Assembly (NCBI GenBank): GCA_025455505.1
Contig: JALOMK010000025.1
Span: forward strand, 1 to 14,953
Direction of reading: 5' to 3'
Length of the DNA: 14,953 nt
From: Bacteroidales bacterium
GTDB taxonomy: Bacteria > Bacteroidota > Bacteroidia > Bacteroidales > VadinHA17
The notes below the pieces were generated by a model. The model saw only the letters and a list, made by a program, of their open reading frames with translations. It had not been told where the DNA came from and did not search any database. Made by a program: the position numbers and the translations under genes. Below are positions 1-7,759 of the stretch, in pieces (position 1 is the stretch's first letter; each line of letters starts with the position of its first letter).

Positions 1-351
1 GCTCTCATGGGTACGGCTGCGGAACCTGACACCAGGGGAAAGATACTGTTTCTCGAGGATGTGGGGGAGAGCTACTATCACATCGACAGGATGTTCACCT
101 CTCTTAGGCTTGCCGGCAAGCTTGAAGGACTTGCGGCCCTTGTGATCGGGGGGATGAACAGGATGGAAGATACAAAGATCCCATGGGCGGAAACGCTTGA
201 GGCGACAATATTTTCAGCTGTACAAGGTTATGGTTACCCTGTGTTTTTCGGCTTTCCGGCGGGGCACATAGCCGACAACAGGTCAGTTTACATAGGCCGC
301 GATGCCAGGATAGAGTTAAGTGGCAGGAAGGCAGTTATTGAGTATGTATGA
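1..351 (+). CDS. ldcA: LD-carboxypeptidase (peptidase S66), 3' end only
   Basis: This is the C-terminal 116 residues of a peptidase S66 family protein. The family removes the terminal D-alanine from murein tetrapeptides during cell-wall recycling. The reading frame is open from base 1, so the N-terminal part with the nucleophilic serine lies outside the window. Two parts of the family's Ser-Glu-His triad are visible: the LFLEDVGE segment (Glu at codon 19) and the GFPAGH segment (His at codon 89). The VIGGM stretch between them is also typical. The gene ends with TGA only 5 bases before the convergent stop of ald. The family call is firm; the exact substrate is inferred from the family. Confidence 0.85.
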   Translation, partial: ALMGTAAEPDTRGKILFLEDVGESYYHIDRMFTSLRLAGKLEGLAALVIGGMNRMEDTKIPWAETLEATIFSAVQGYGYPVFFGFPAGHIADNRSVYIGRDARIELSGRKAVIEYV

Positions 352-356
352 AGGCC

Positions 357-1580
357 TCAGAAGGCCGATATTAGGAGGTCGAGGTCCTTTGAGAGGATTC
401 CGAATTTCTGTCCCAGGGTTTCGTTTGTCAGCATTCCGTTATAAAGGTAAGCGCCGTTGCGCACTCCGGGGTCATTTTTAAGCAGATGCGTGATGCCTCC
501 CGAGTCGGCAATGTTCTGAAGAAGGGGAGTGAAGATATTGCTGAGTGCTATTGATGCTGAGCGGGCAACCCCTGAAGGAAGATTCCAGGCCGAGAAGTGT
601 ATCACACCGTGCTTTTCATATACCGGGTCCTTGAGGGCCCTGCATTCGGTTGTTTCGATACAACCTCCCCTGTCGATGCTGAGGTCAATTACGACAGCTC
701 CTTTTTTCATGCTCCTGATCATGTCCTCCGTGATATAGTACCATGGCCGCAGATCCTCGAGCTCAATCGCCCCGATGAGTACATCTGCCGATCTGAGAGC
801 CTTGGCCAGCACCTGGGGATGAAACGTTGATGTCTGGAGGCGCTGTCCGAGAAGGTTCTGAAAGTGCCTGAGCCTGTCGAGGGAACTGTCGAATATCTTA
901 ACTGTCGATCCCAGTCCTATTGCCGCTCTTGCAGCATATTCGCCGGCTGTATTTGCCCCGATTATTATCACTTCCGTGGGAGTTACACCTGTTATTCCGC
1001 CGAGCATGACACCCTTTCCCCCGTGCATGTTGCTGAGGTATTCCGATGCCACCAGTACCGAGGTAATCCCGCATATTTCGCTCATTGATTCAATCACAGG
1101 CATCACACCATGCCTGTCGCGGATCTTCTCAAAGGCCAGGGCCGTGACCTTTTTCCTGATAAGCTTGCCGAGGGTTTCCTCGCTCAGCTTAAGGACGTTA
1201 AGATATGACAGAACTACCTGGTTTCCCTTAAGGTAATCGACCTCCTTTTCGGAGAAGGGAGCCACTTTAATGACAACATCGGCGCTGTAGACCCTGGCAG
1301 GAGAATCGCTTATAACAGCCCCGTTCTCGCTGTAATCCTTATCGGTGTATTTGGCTCCCAGGCCAGCTCCTTTCTTGACGATAACCTCATTATTGCTTTC
1401 AACGAGGAGGTTCACGGATTCGGGTGTGAGGGCTACCCTTTTCTCGTCGTCGTTATGATCGCTGGGGATACCGATAGTGAGATGCCTGTTCTTGACGGCA
1501 GTTTCGAGCTGCTCCTCCTTTGGCATGAATACGGTATTGCCAAAGCTAACTTTACCACTTTTGCCTTTTTCGTCCATCAT
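357..1580 (-). CDS. ald: alanine dehydrogenase family protein (AlaDH/PNT)
   Basis: This 407-residue protein has the two domains of the alanine dehydrogenase / transhydrogenase-alpha family. The N-terminal substrate domain contains KRVALTPESV (Arg48), and the NAD-binding Rossmann domain has GANTAG at 208-213. Characterised AlaDH reversibly converts L-alanine to pyruvate and ammonia with NAD. VIDLSIDRGG (Asp303) and the C-terminal NIFTP and NGMLTN segments resemble the Bacteroidota branch. Aligned from memory without gaps to the Mycobacterium enzyme, its active-site Lys75 becomes Ala107 and His96 becomes Asn128, while Arg15 and Asp270 are kept. The second glycine of the nucleotide motif is Asn. 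The activity is therefore a family-based inference. Two adjacent ATGs exist (1580 and 1577). It has its own strong promoter and sits downstream of tsaE. Confidence 0.82.
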   Translation of the reverse strand: MMDEKGKSGKVSFGNTVFMPKEEQLETAVKNRHLTIGIPSDHNDDEKRVALTPESVNLLVESNNEVIVKKGAGLGAKYTDKDYSENGAVISDSPARVYSADVVIKVAPFSEKEVDYLKGNQVVLSYLNVLKLSEETLGKLIRKKVTALAFEKIRDRHGVMPVIESMSEICGITSVLVASEYLSNMHGGKGVMLGGITGVTPTEVIIIGANTAGEYAARAAIGLGSTVKIFDSSLDRLRHFQNLLGQRLQTSTFHPQVLAKALRSADVLIGAIELEDLRPWYYITEDMIRSMKKGAVVIDLSIDRGGCIETTECRALKDPVYEKHGVIHFSAWNLPSGVARSASIALSNIFTPLLQNIADSGGITHLLKNDPGVRNGAYLYNGMLTNETLGQKFGILSKDLDLLISAF

Positions 1581-1599
1581 AAAGGAGGGGTTATTTCAC

Positions 1600-1631
1600 C
1601 AAAGATAAATAAAAATGAATCAGGGAGCAAA
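1600..1631 (-). promoter_or_regulatory. Bacteroidota-type promoter for ald
   Basis: Read on the minus strand, TTTG (1631-1628) is followed by 20 bases and then TATCTTTG (1607-1600). This is a full match to the Bacteroidota -33/-7 consensus (TTTG, TAnnTTTG) at the expected spacing. It would start transcription roughly 15 bases before the ald ATG. The -33 box lies inside the last codons of tsaE. The match is seen in the sequence; activity is inferred. Confidence 0.65.
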
Positions 1632-2054
1632 GGGAGTTGCAGATGTCACAGTGACTCTGCGCCGCTCGTTTTCCTCAACTGATATTTTCACCTTTACAGT
1701 TCCGGGGGGAAGTATTTCCTCCGCCAGTTCAGGCCATTCGATGAAGCAGTAATACTCGCCGGTGAGGTATTCTTCGATCCCGAAGTCAAAAAGCTCAGTT
1801 GTGTTCCTTATCCTGTAGAAGTCGATATGGAACAGCGGTTCCCCTGAGGATGTCCTGTATTCATTTACTAGTGTGAAAGTAGGGCTGCTTACGAGGTCTT
1901 CGGCGCCGAGGTATTCGCAGATTGCCTTTATGAAAGTAGTCTTTCCGGCGCCCATGGAGCCGTAAAACGCAAATATCCTGTTACTGTTGTGCGTGCCTGT
2001 AAGCGTACTGGCAGCTTGCGGAAGCGCACCGAGGCTGTCGATTATTATTTCCAT
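1620..2054 (-). CDS. tsaE: tRNA threonylcarbamoyladenosine biosynthesis ATPase TsaE
   Basis: TsaE is the small ATPase that works with TsaB and TsaD to attach threonylcarbamoyl to A37 of ANN-decoding tRNAs (t6A), in the cytoplasm. The 144-residue length is normal for the family. A Walker A motif GSMGAGKTT lies at 32-40. The family segment SSPTFTLVNEY is at 56-66, HIDFYRI around 77-82, and FIEWPE at 104-109 with the conserved Trp107. The ATG lies 2 bases after the porX stop, so it is probably cotranscribed with porW and porX. Its 3' end carries the -33 box of the ald promoter. Start and family are both secure. Confidence 0.95.
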   Translation of the reverse strand: MEIIIDSLGALPQAASTLTGTHNSNRIFAFYGSMGAGKTTFIKAICEYLGAEDLVSSPTFTLVNEYRTSSGEPLFHIDFYRIRNTTELFDFGIEEYLTGEYYCFIEWPELAEEILPPGTVKVKISVEENERRRVTVTSATPFAP

Positions 2055-2056
2055 TT

Positions 2057-3610
2057 TTAAACCGGTTCCATGCAGGCAACAGGGAGCATTACCTCCTGCA
2101 TCGATATTCCCCCGTGCTGGAAGGTGTCCCTGTAATATGCCGCGTAGTAGTTGTAATTATTCTGGTAAACTATGTAATCCTTGTTGAGTGCGAATATATA
2201 CCTGGAGCTTATATTCGATTTTGGCAGCCCGGCCTTTTCGGGTTGTGTTATCTCGAACACCTTCCTGGGATCGTAATCGAGGTTTCGTCCCATTTTATAC
2301 CTCAGGTTCGCCGATGTCTTCCTGTCGCCTACGATCTTGACAGGGTTCTGGACACGTATTGTCCCGTGGTCAGTTGTAAAGACAACCCTGACGGGATGTG
2401 CGGCGAGGATTTTAAGGAGGTCGTAGAGGGGAGAGTGTATGAACCATGACCTGGTGAGGCTCCTGTAGGCGGGTTCATCGCCTGCAAGATCGCGGATGAC
2501 ATCCATTTCGGTCCGGGCGTGCGAGAGCATGTCGACAAAGTTGTAGACAAGTATGTTGATATCGTTGTCGAGCATCTGCCTGACTCTTTCATTCACTTTC
2601 TTCCCATCCGTGCCGGTTGTGATCTTGCTGTATGACCATTTGTATTTCAGTGCATTCCTCGAGAGCTGGTGCCTGAAGAGTTCCTCCTCGAAGATGTTCT
2701 TCCCTTCGTCCTCCTCCTCGCTTACCCAGAGCTTTGGAAGCATCTCGGATATAGCCAGCGGCATCAGGCCCGCGAAGATTGAATTCCTGCTGAATTGAGT
2801 TGCAGTGGGAAGGATGCTGAAATAAATGTCCTCATCGACGGGCCTGTATAGTCCGCCAAGTTCTGCAGCTATTGTTTTCCACTGGTCGAATCTCAGGTTG
2901 TCGATCAGTATCACGAAGAGGCTTTTGGCGCTGCCGGCGAGGGGAAAGATCTTCCTCGCAAAGAGGGTGGGCGACATGACAGGTTTATCTCTGACAGAAG
3001 GAGAGAGCCAGGAGAGATAGTTATTGATTATGAACTTCGAGAATGAATTGTTGGCTTCATTTTCCTGCATGCGGAGTATCTCGCTCATGCCGGGATCGGA
3101 AGATTTCTCAAGTTCAGCTTCCCAGAATACTATTTTCCTGTACAGATCGGTCCAGTCGCTGTACCCGGAAGCTGCCGAGATGAGCCCTGTTATCCTGTTG
3201 AAGTCCTGCCTGTAATCGGTTGTTGTTTTTTCAGTTACGAGGCGCCTCTGGTCGAGTATTTTTTTTATTGCAAGCAGCACCTGCTTTGGTTTCACAGGCT
3301 TGATGAGGAAATCGGCGATTTCCGACCCTATTGCAGTCTCCATCAGGTCTTCCTCCTCGCTTTTGGTTATCATCACAACGGGTATGTCGGGCCTTGTTTC
3401 CCTTATCTGCCTGAGGGTTTCGATCCCGCTCAGTCCCGGCATGTTCTCGTCGAGGAAGATAAGATCGTAGGGATTCTGCCTTACCATGTCAATTGCATCG
3501 TTGCCGTTTGAGCACGTATCGATAGTGTATCCTTTTTCTTCGAGGAAGAAGATATGAGGCTTGAGTGCTTCCACCTCATCGTCGGTCCAGAGTATTCTGA
3601 CAGTTTTCAT
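2057..3610 (-). CDS. porX: PorX-type response regulator with PglZ phosphodiesterase domain
   Basis: PorX is the response regulator of the PorX/PorY pathway that controls the type IX secretion system. The protein has 517 residues. Residues 1-120 form a receiver domain with acidic pair Asp10-Asp11, phospho-acceptor Asp54, Thr82 and Lys104. A helical linker covers about 120-220. A PglZ/alkaline-phosphatase-like domain follows to the end, with candidate metal and catalytic residues Asp237 (LIDNLRFD), Thr271 (TATQFSR), Asp360 and His364 (NFVDMLSH), Asp414-His415 (TTDHG) and His499 (QHGGIS). All expected ligand motifs appear intact. There is no DNA-binding domain, as in known PorX. The ATG overlaps the porW stop by 4 bases, which implies translational coupling. 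Confidence 0.93.
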   Translation of the reverse strand: MKTVRILWTDDEVEALKPHIFFLEEKGYTIDTCSNGNDAIDMVRQNPYDLIFLDENMPGLSGIETLRQIRETRPDIPVVMITKSEEEDLMETAIGSEIADFLIKPVKPKQVLLAIKKILDQRRLVTEKTTTDYRQDFNRITGLISAASGYSDWTDLYRKIVFWEAELEKSSDPGMSEILRMQENEANNSFSKFIINNYLSWLSPSVRDKPVMSPTLFARKIFPLAGSAKSLFVILIDNLRFDQWKTIAAELGGLYRPVDEDIYFSILPTATQFSRNSIFAGLMPLAISEMLPKLWVSEEEDEGKNIFEEELFRHQLSRNALKYKWSYSKITTGTDGKKVNERVRQMLDNDINILVYNFVDMLSHARTEMDVIRDLAGDEPAYRSLTRSWFIHSPLYDLLKILAAHPVRVVFTTDHGTIRVQNPVKIVGDRKTSANLRYKMGRNLDYDPRKVFEITQPEKAGLPKSNISSRYIFALNKDYIVYQNNYNYYAAYYRDTFQHGGISMQEVMLPVACMEPV

Positions 3611-6261
3611 TTAAGATAGTTCTCCTCGAAAAACAGCCTGTAAACGTCAGGTTTCCTGTCGGTGCCAAGGATGAGCAGGTTCCCGTCGCTTATCAGGAAG
3701 TTGAACATTTTTATTCCTGAGGGATTCCTGATCCTGCTGCCTGCATTGAATGCCTGGTAGTACCCGAGTGCCTCTCCGTAGTCGGCAAATCCCGACACGG
3801 TAATTATTATGTACTTGTTATCGGTGAGCCTGCCTTCAGTCCTGTAGTTCTTGTTTGTAAAGTTATCGATATTGTAGCTTATAACGTCAAAGGTGGCGAG
3901 GTTAATGTTGAATGCGGGGTCGGTGATAATAAGGGCAAAAACATGCGGGGCATTTTTATCGGCTGTATAGAGAACTGCTGCCGCCTGCTTGTCTTCTTCG
4001 ATTTTGAGTTCAGGCACGGCCTGGTTCAGGAAGGCGACAATTTCGCCTGCTCTTTTGCTTTCTTCGGTTCCGGGCCAGGCTTCAATGAGCTTTCCGAGTT
4101 CTTCCTTGAATGTCCTTTCATCGCTGATCCGGGCCACGCAATAGGCTTTCAACAGCATAAACCTTGGTGCCAGGGGGTCTTTGGGATATTTAAGCAAGGC
4201 GGCATCGGAGGCTGCAATTGCATCGGCAAACCTTTCGGAGCTGTAGAGAGCATATGCCTGTTCATAGCTTGCCGATACAATCTTTTGTTCGGCAAGTTTC
4301 CTTGTATAATATTCCGGGTCGGATAGTATTGCAGCAAACTCGCTGGAGGGAAATTCCCCGAGTAGTTTCTGCCTGTATGCCTCCGACTTGATTTTGTTCG
4401 AAGGTTTTGTGATGAGGTAGAGATGGTACAGCGCTTCCGCAACAACTTCATTTCCCGGGTAACGGTCAACAAGCTGGTTCAGCATTTCAACGGCTTTTAG
4501 CGTGTCGTTTATCCTTTCGGAAAATGCCATACCCGCGTTCAGCATCGCGAACGAAATTCTTTCGTTTGACACTGCCATGAGGGAATCGCTCATTGGCAGG
4601 GTTTTCATATAGAATTCAGGATTCCGCGGATCTTGCGAGGGGTCGAGCGAATCGGCAGGGATGACTTCTCCTTCCTCTCCTACCGGTGCTATCTGGGCGA
4701 GGTTAATGCGTGCCCTGTTCGCCCTGCGCCAGTTGTCTTCAAGCCTCCTGTCGCCCCAGCGCCTCCTGAATTCGGTTCTTCCGAAGGAGAGGGCTGCCTG
4801 GTTATAGAAATACCAGTTGCCGCCCTGGGCTATGTTATCCTGGAAGCGTCTTTCATTCTCATAGTACTGTCCGAGGTTTATCCTGTCGGCATATTCTGTG
4901 TTTATGCCGGTGTTTTCGCCCTTATTGAACTCCTCTATAATGCCTGCAATCACTTTGTTCCTGTCAGCGGCCGACATAAGGGCCACACGCTGCAGGCTGT
5001 CCTCGGTCTGGATTGTTACAAGCTGTGTGACGAGGGCGTTCAGGTTCTGCGACTTGCTGCTTATGGCTTCGTAGTCGGGGTGGCTTTCCTCAATGAAGAA
5101 TATTGCGGAGTCATAATACATGCCGGCCTTCATATAATCGGGGACCGAGTAATAGTAGTCTGCAAGGGTGAGAAAGGATCGGCCCTTCTGGTTCTGGTTT
5201 CTTGTTGCGGCCTGGGCTGATTTACTATAGTAGTCAATAGCCTCGTCCTCTTTTCCTTCCTTCATCGACAGGTTTCCAAGTGCGTAGTAGATCTGGTCCT
5301 CGAAATCCTTGTTTTTTGTGTCCCGCAGCATCTTCTGCAGTTCTTTCCTGATGTCGTCAGGGTTTCCTGAATTCACGTCGAATACCCCGGCCATGTTTAT
5401 GCGGGCATTGAATTCAACCTCGTAGGGCGGATTCATTTTTACAACATCCCTGTAGAGGGTTGTTGCCCTTGCCCCGTTTCCGGTCTGTCCGCACAACTGG
5501 GCGAGCAGGTATGTAAGCCTGTACCTGTTTCTCTTTCCGGAGATATGTTTAAGCGCTTCCGCGAGGGGGTCAATCGCTTCGGCGTAGAGTTTCTGTTTTA
5601 CGAAGATATCGGCCTGGGTCGTATTGTACATGGCCTTTATGCGCTTTGGGGAGTTTTCTTCTATCGTGATTTCCCTGAGGATGCGCTGTGCTTCGGTATA
5701 ATTTTCCTTTTCGCTGTAGACGCGGGCGAGCCAGATCGATGATTCTGTCCTGATGTCAGGGTCACTGGCCTCGGCGATGCAATAGCTGAACAGGGCGCTG
5801 GCCTCGTCGAACTGGTGCATGTAGAACCGGGCCATGCTGATAAGGTAATAGCTGTCGTCGACCCATTCGTTGTATTCTTTCCTGTCGAGAAGGTCCTTTT
5901 CTTTCTGCGACAGTTCGCGGCTGCTTTTGATTTCGGGTTTTGCTGTTATTGATTTAAGCGAAATGAGCTTTGATGCTTTCTGGACGGCTCCTTCCATGTC
6001 GGATGAGACCATTGACACCACCGCGGGATCGCTGAACTCGAAAACATTCAGTATCTCGGCAAAATCGTCGGTATAGTTAAGCGAAATCTTGTTAAGACCG
6101 GCCTTAAAGCTCTCGTAGCCGTTGAAATAGATGTTATACCTTGCAGTCATGCTGTGGTAAAACCTCGTCGAATCGGTGTTTTTCTCCACTGAGCAGCCGG
6201 CAGCGATAATCAGAAGTCCAGGGAGACAGAGGTGCCTGTATAATGTTTTGAATGAAGCCAA
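3607..6261 (-). CDS. porW: type IX secretion / gliding lipoprotein PorW (SprE), TPR protein
   Basis: PorW/SprE is a large TPR lipoprotein required for type IX secretion and, in gliding species, for motility. It is thought to link the outer-membrane translocon with the PorKLMN core. This protein has 884 residues. It begins with a signal peptide and lipobox ending AAGC, with Cys23 as the lipidated residue. The family segment FYHSMTARYNIYFNG follows at about 35-49. TPR-like helical pairs are visible at roughly 145-250, 325-370 and 665-715. The start is TTG at 6261: an in-frame TAG lies six codons upstream, and no ATG occurs before the lipobox. It overlaps porX by 4 bases. Family identity rests on the N-terminal signature, length and partner gene. 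Confidence 0.85.
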   Translation of the reverse strand: MASFKTLYRHLCLPGLLIIAAGCSVEKNTDSTRFYHSMTARYNIYFNGYESFKAGLNKISLNYTDDFAEILNVFEFSDPAVVSMVSSDMEGAVQKASKLISLKSITAKPEIKSSRELSQKEKDLLDRKEYNEWVDDSYYLISMARFYMHQFDEASALFSYCIAEASDPDIRTESSIWLARVYSEKENYTEAQRILREITIEENSPKRIKAMYNTTQADIFVKQKLYAEAIDPLAEALKHISGKRNRYRLTYLLAQLCGQTGNGARATTLYRDVVKMNPPYEVEFNARINMAGVFDVNSGNPDDIRKELQKMLRDTKNKDFEDQIYYALGNLSMKEGKEDEAIDYYSKSAQAATRNQNQKGRSFLTLADYYYSVPDYMKAGMYYDSAIFFIEESHPDYEAISSKSQNLNALVTQLVTIQTEDSLQRVALMSAADRNKVIAGIIEEFNKGENTGINTEYADRINLGQYYENERRFQDNIAQGGNWYFYNQAALSFGRTEFRRRWGDRRLEDNWRRANRARINLAQIAPVGEEGEVIPADSLDPSQDPRNPEFYMKTLPMSDSLMAVSNERISFAMLNAGMAFSERINDTLKAVEMLNQLVDRYPGNEVVAEALYHLYLITKPSNKIKSEAYRQKLLGEFPSSEFAAILSDPEYYTRKLAEQKIVSASYEQAYALYSSERFADAIAASDAALLKYPKDPLAPRFMLLKAYCVARISDERTFKEELGKLIEAWPGTEESKRAGEIVAFLNQAVPELKIEEDKQAAAVLYTADKNAPHVFALIITDPAFNINLATFDVISYNIDNFTNKNYRTEGRLTDNKYIIITVSGFADYGEALGYYQAFNAGSRIRNPSGIKMFNFLISDGNLLILGTDRKPDVYRLFFEENYLK

Positions 6262-6273
6262 TAAGTGCCGTTT

Positions 6274-6305
6274 ATACTATAACTGACTAAATGAAAGTAT
6301 AGTAT
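6274..6305 (-). promoter_or_regulatory. inverted repeat in the porW leader (candidate operator or stem)
   Basis: ATACTATA at 6274-6281 and its exact reverse complement TATAGTAT at 6298-6305 are separated by 16 bases. They sit between the candidate porW -7 box and the TTG start, near the predicted transcript start. The symmetry is seen directly. A role as a protein-binding site or a weak leader hairpin is inference, since an 8-bp AT-rich repeat could occur by chance. Confidence 0.35.
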
Positions 6306-6307
6306 TT

Positions 6308-6315
6308 CAAAGTTA
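6308..6315 (-). promoter_or_regulatory. candidate -7 box of a porW promoter
   Basis: The minus strand reads TAACTTTG, a full match to the Bacteroidota TAnnTTTG element. It would give a leader of about 40 bases before the porW TTG. No TTG or TTTG is present at the usual 20-base spacing upstream, so the promoter would be incomplete or regulated by an activator. Confidence 0.4.
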
Positions 6316-6339
6316 AATAAAATTGGCAGGATTGCCTCC

Positions 6340-6579
6340 TCAGGCCGATACTACCTTTTTAATTTCAGGAACCTCCCTCAGGATTGCCTGTTCGACCCCG
6401 GCTTTCAGTGTCTGCATGCTGAAGGGGCAGCCGTGGCAGGCTCCGCTAAGGCGCACCTTCACCGTGAGGTCCTCGGTTACATCTATAAGGGCAATATCGC
6501 CCCCGTCGGACTGCAGGTAAGGTCTTACCCTCTGCAGGGCCTTCTCAACACGATCACGGATCTTTGTAAGTTCTTCCAT
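6340..6579 (-). CDS. NifU C-terminal domain Fe-S scaffold protein
   Basis: This 79-residue protein consists of only a NifU C-terminal (Nfu-type) domain. Such proteins hold or transfer Fe-S clusters, typically a [4Fe-4S] at a dimer interface. YLQSDGGDI (21-29) and the cluster-binding Cys48-x-x-Cys51 within SGACHGCPFS are intact. Stand-alone single-domain forms of this size are common in Bacteroidota. It lies 18 bases downstream of mrp, so the two are probably one transcript and act in the same Fe-S pathway. A 4-bp hairpin followed by a T-rich stretch after its stop is too weak to call a terminator. Confidence 0.92.
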   Translation of the reverse strand: MEELTKIRDRVEKALQRVRPYLQSDGGDIALIDVTEDLTVKVRLSGACHGCPFSMQTLKAGVEQAILREVPEIKKVVSA

Positions 6580-6597
6580 TTGGGCGGGTATATAATT

Positions 6598-7701
6598 TTA
6601 CTTTGTTATTTCAAGTTTTCTCGTCGGGCTCTGTTCCCTGTTGCGCCTTTCGGCCTGCCTGACGAGTTCGTCGGCAATATTCAGGAAGGCAAGGCCCGAC
6701 ATGCTGTCATTGAGGGCGACGGGCTGCCCGAGGTCGCTTCCCTCGCAGATGCCCTGTACAAGGGGAATCTCGCCGAGCAGTGGGACATTCATCTGTTCGG
6801 CAAGTTTCCGTCCCCCGTTCTTTCCGAATATATAGTATTTGTTTTCAGGCAGTTCGGCAGGGGTGAACCAGGACATGTTCTCGATGAGGCCGAGCACGGG
6901 GACGTTTATCTTTTCGCTGCGGAACATTGCAATTCCCTTTATTGCATCGGCAAGTGCGACTTCCTGGGGTGTTGTAACAACAACGGCTCCTGTAACTGGC
7001 ACTTCCTGGACAAGGGTGAGGTGGATGTCGCTTGTGCCGGGAGGCAGGTCGACCAGGAGGAAGTCGAGTGTTCCCCAGTCGCCCTGGGTTATAAGCTGCT
7101 TCAGGAAATTCGAAGCCATGGGTCCTCTCCAGATCACGGCGTCGGCAGGATCGACGAAAAAACCTGTTGAGAGCACTTTAACGCCGTGTTTTACAAGCGG
7201 GATTATAAGGTCTGTATTGTTTTCGCGAATTACTTCAGGCCTGTAGTCCACTTCCTCGAACATAATCGGAACAGATGGTCCGAAAACATCCGCATCAAGC
7301 AGTCCGACGGAATATCCCTTCCTTGCAAGGGCGATTGAAAGGTTAACGGCCACAGTTGTCTTGCCCACGCCGCCTTTCCCGGATGAGACTGCAATTATGT
7401 TACTGACGCCCTGAAGTATCTCCCTTTGTTTTTCATGGTGTTTTCCGACAGTGACTTTCGGGATCACTTTTATTTCCTTTATTACGGCATCGTTACCGAG
7501 AGTTTCCTTCAGTGCCTTCACAATTGTGCTCCTTACCGAGGATATGAAGGGATCGTTCGATTTTTCAGGGACGAGTGAAATTGTTATCCCGTCGTTCTCA
7601 GATTCGATCGCGCCCACCATTCCCATGGAGACAATGTCAATACCCCTGTCGGGGTGGATGACGTTCCTGAGGATTGCCTCAATTCTCTCTTTTGCGACCA
7701 T
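6598..7701 (-). CDS. mrp: Mrp/ApbC family P-loop ATPase, Fe-S cluster carrier
   Basis: This 367-residue protein has an N-terminal MIP18/DUF59 domain (about 1-85) and a Mrp/NBP35 ATPase domain. A deviant Walker A, SGKGGVGKTT, lies at 107-116. DADVFGPSVP (about 136-145) and WRGPM are family signatures, as is LLVDLPPGTSDIH. Members load or carry Fe-S clusters in the cytoplasm. The C-terminal CPxC motif, which bridges a cluster between monomers in characterised Mrp/Nbp35 proteins, is absent. The matching place reads IENMSWFTPAELPENKYYIFG, as I recall for other Bacteroidota. Only one cysteine is visible in the whole protein. The ATG start is clear, and the NifU-domain gene follows 18 bases later. 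Confidence 0.93.
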   Translation of the reverse strand: MVAKERIEAILRNVIHPDRGIDIVSMGMVGAIESENDGITISLVPEKSNDPFISSVRSTIVKALKETLGNDAVIKEIKVIPKVTVGKHHEKQREILQGVSNIIAVSSGKGGVGKTTVAVNLSIALARKGYSVGLLDADVFGPSVPIMFEEVDYRPEVIRENNTDLIIPLVKHGVKVLSTGFFVDPADAVIWRGPMASNFLKQLITQGDWGTLDFLLVDLPPGTSDIHLTLVQEVPVTGAVVVTTPQEVALADAIKGIAMFRSEKINVPVLGLIENMSWFTPAELPENKYYIFGKNGGRKLAEQMNVPLLGEIPLVQGICEGSDLGQPVALNDSMSGLAFLNIADELVRQAERRNREQSPTRKLEITK

Positions 7702-7759
7702 TATTTTTATTTAAATTAAATCCAAAGAAGCTGCAATTTTACCAAATATCGGTGAGACT

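Noticed and set aside
353..366. GGCCT/AGGCC hairpin between the convergent ldcA and ald stops as a bidirectional terminator
   Set aside because: The stem is only 5 bp with no T tract on either strand.
4633..5220. 195-codon + strand frame inside porW
   Set aside because: It is antisense to a continuous TPR protein, with no recognisable domain, and porW codon structure explains it.
6325..6336. GGCA/TGCC hairpin followed by a T-rich run after the NifU-domain gene, as a terminator
   Set aside because: A 4-bp stem is too weak to support the call, although it is in the right place.
6433..7170. 245-codon open frame on the + strand opposite the NifU-domain gene and mrp
   Set aside because: It lies entirely antisense to two well-supported genes, spans their junction, and its translation resembles no family; it is a shadow of their codon pattern.
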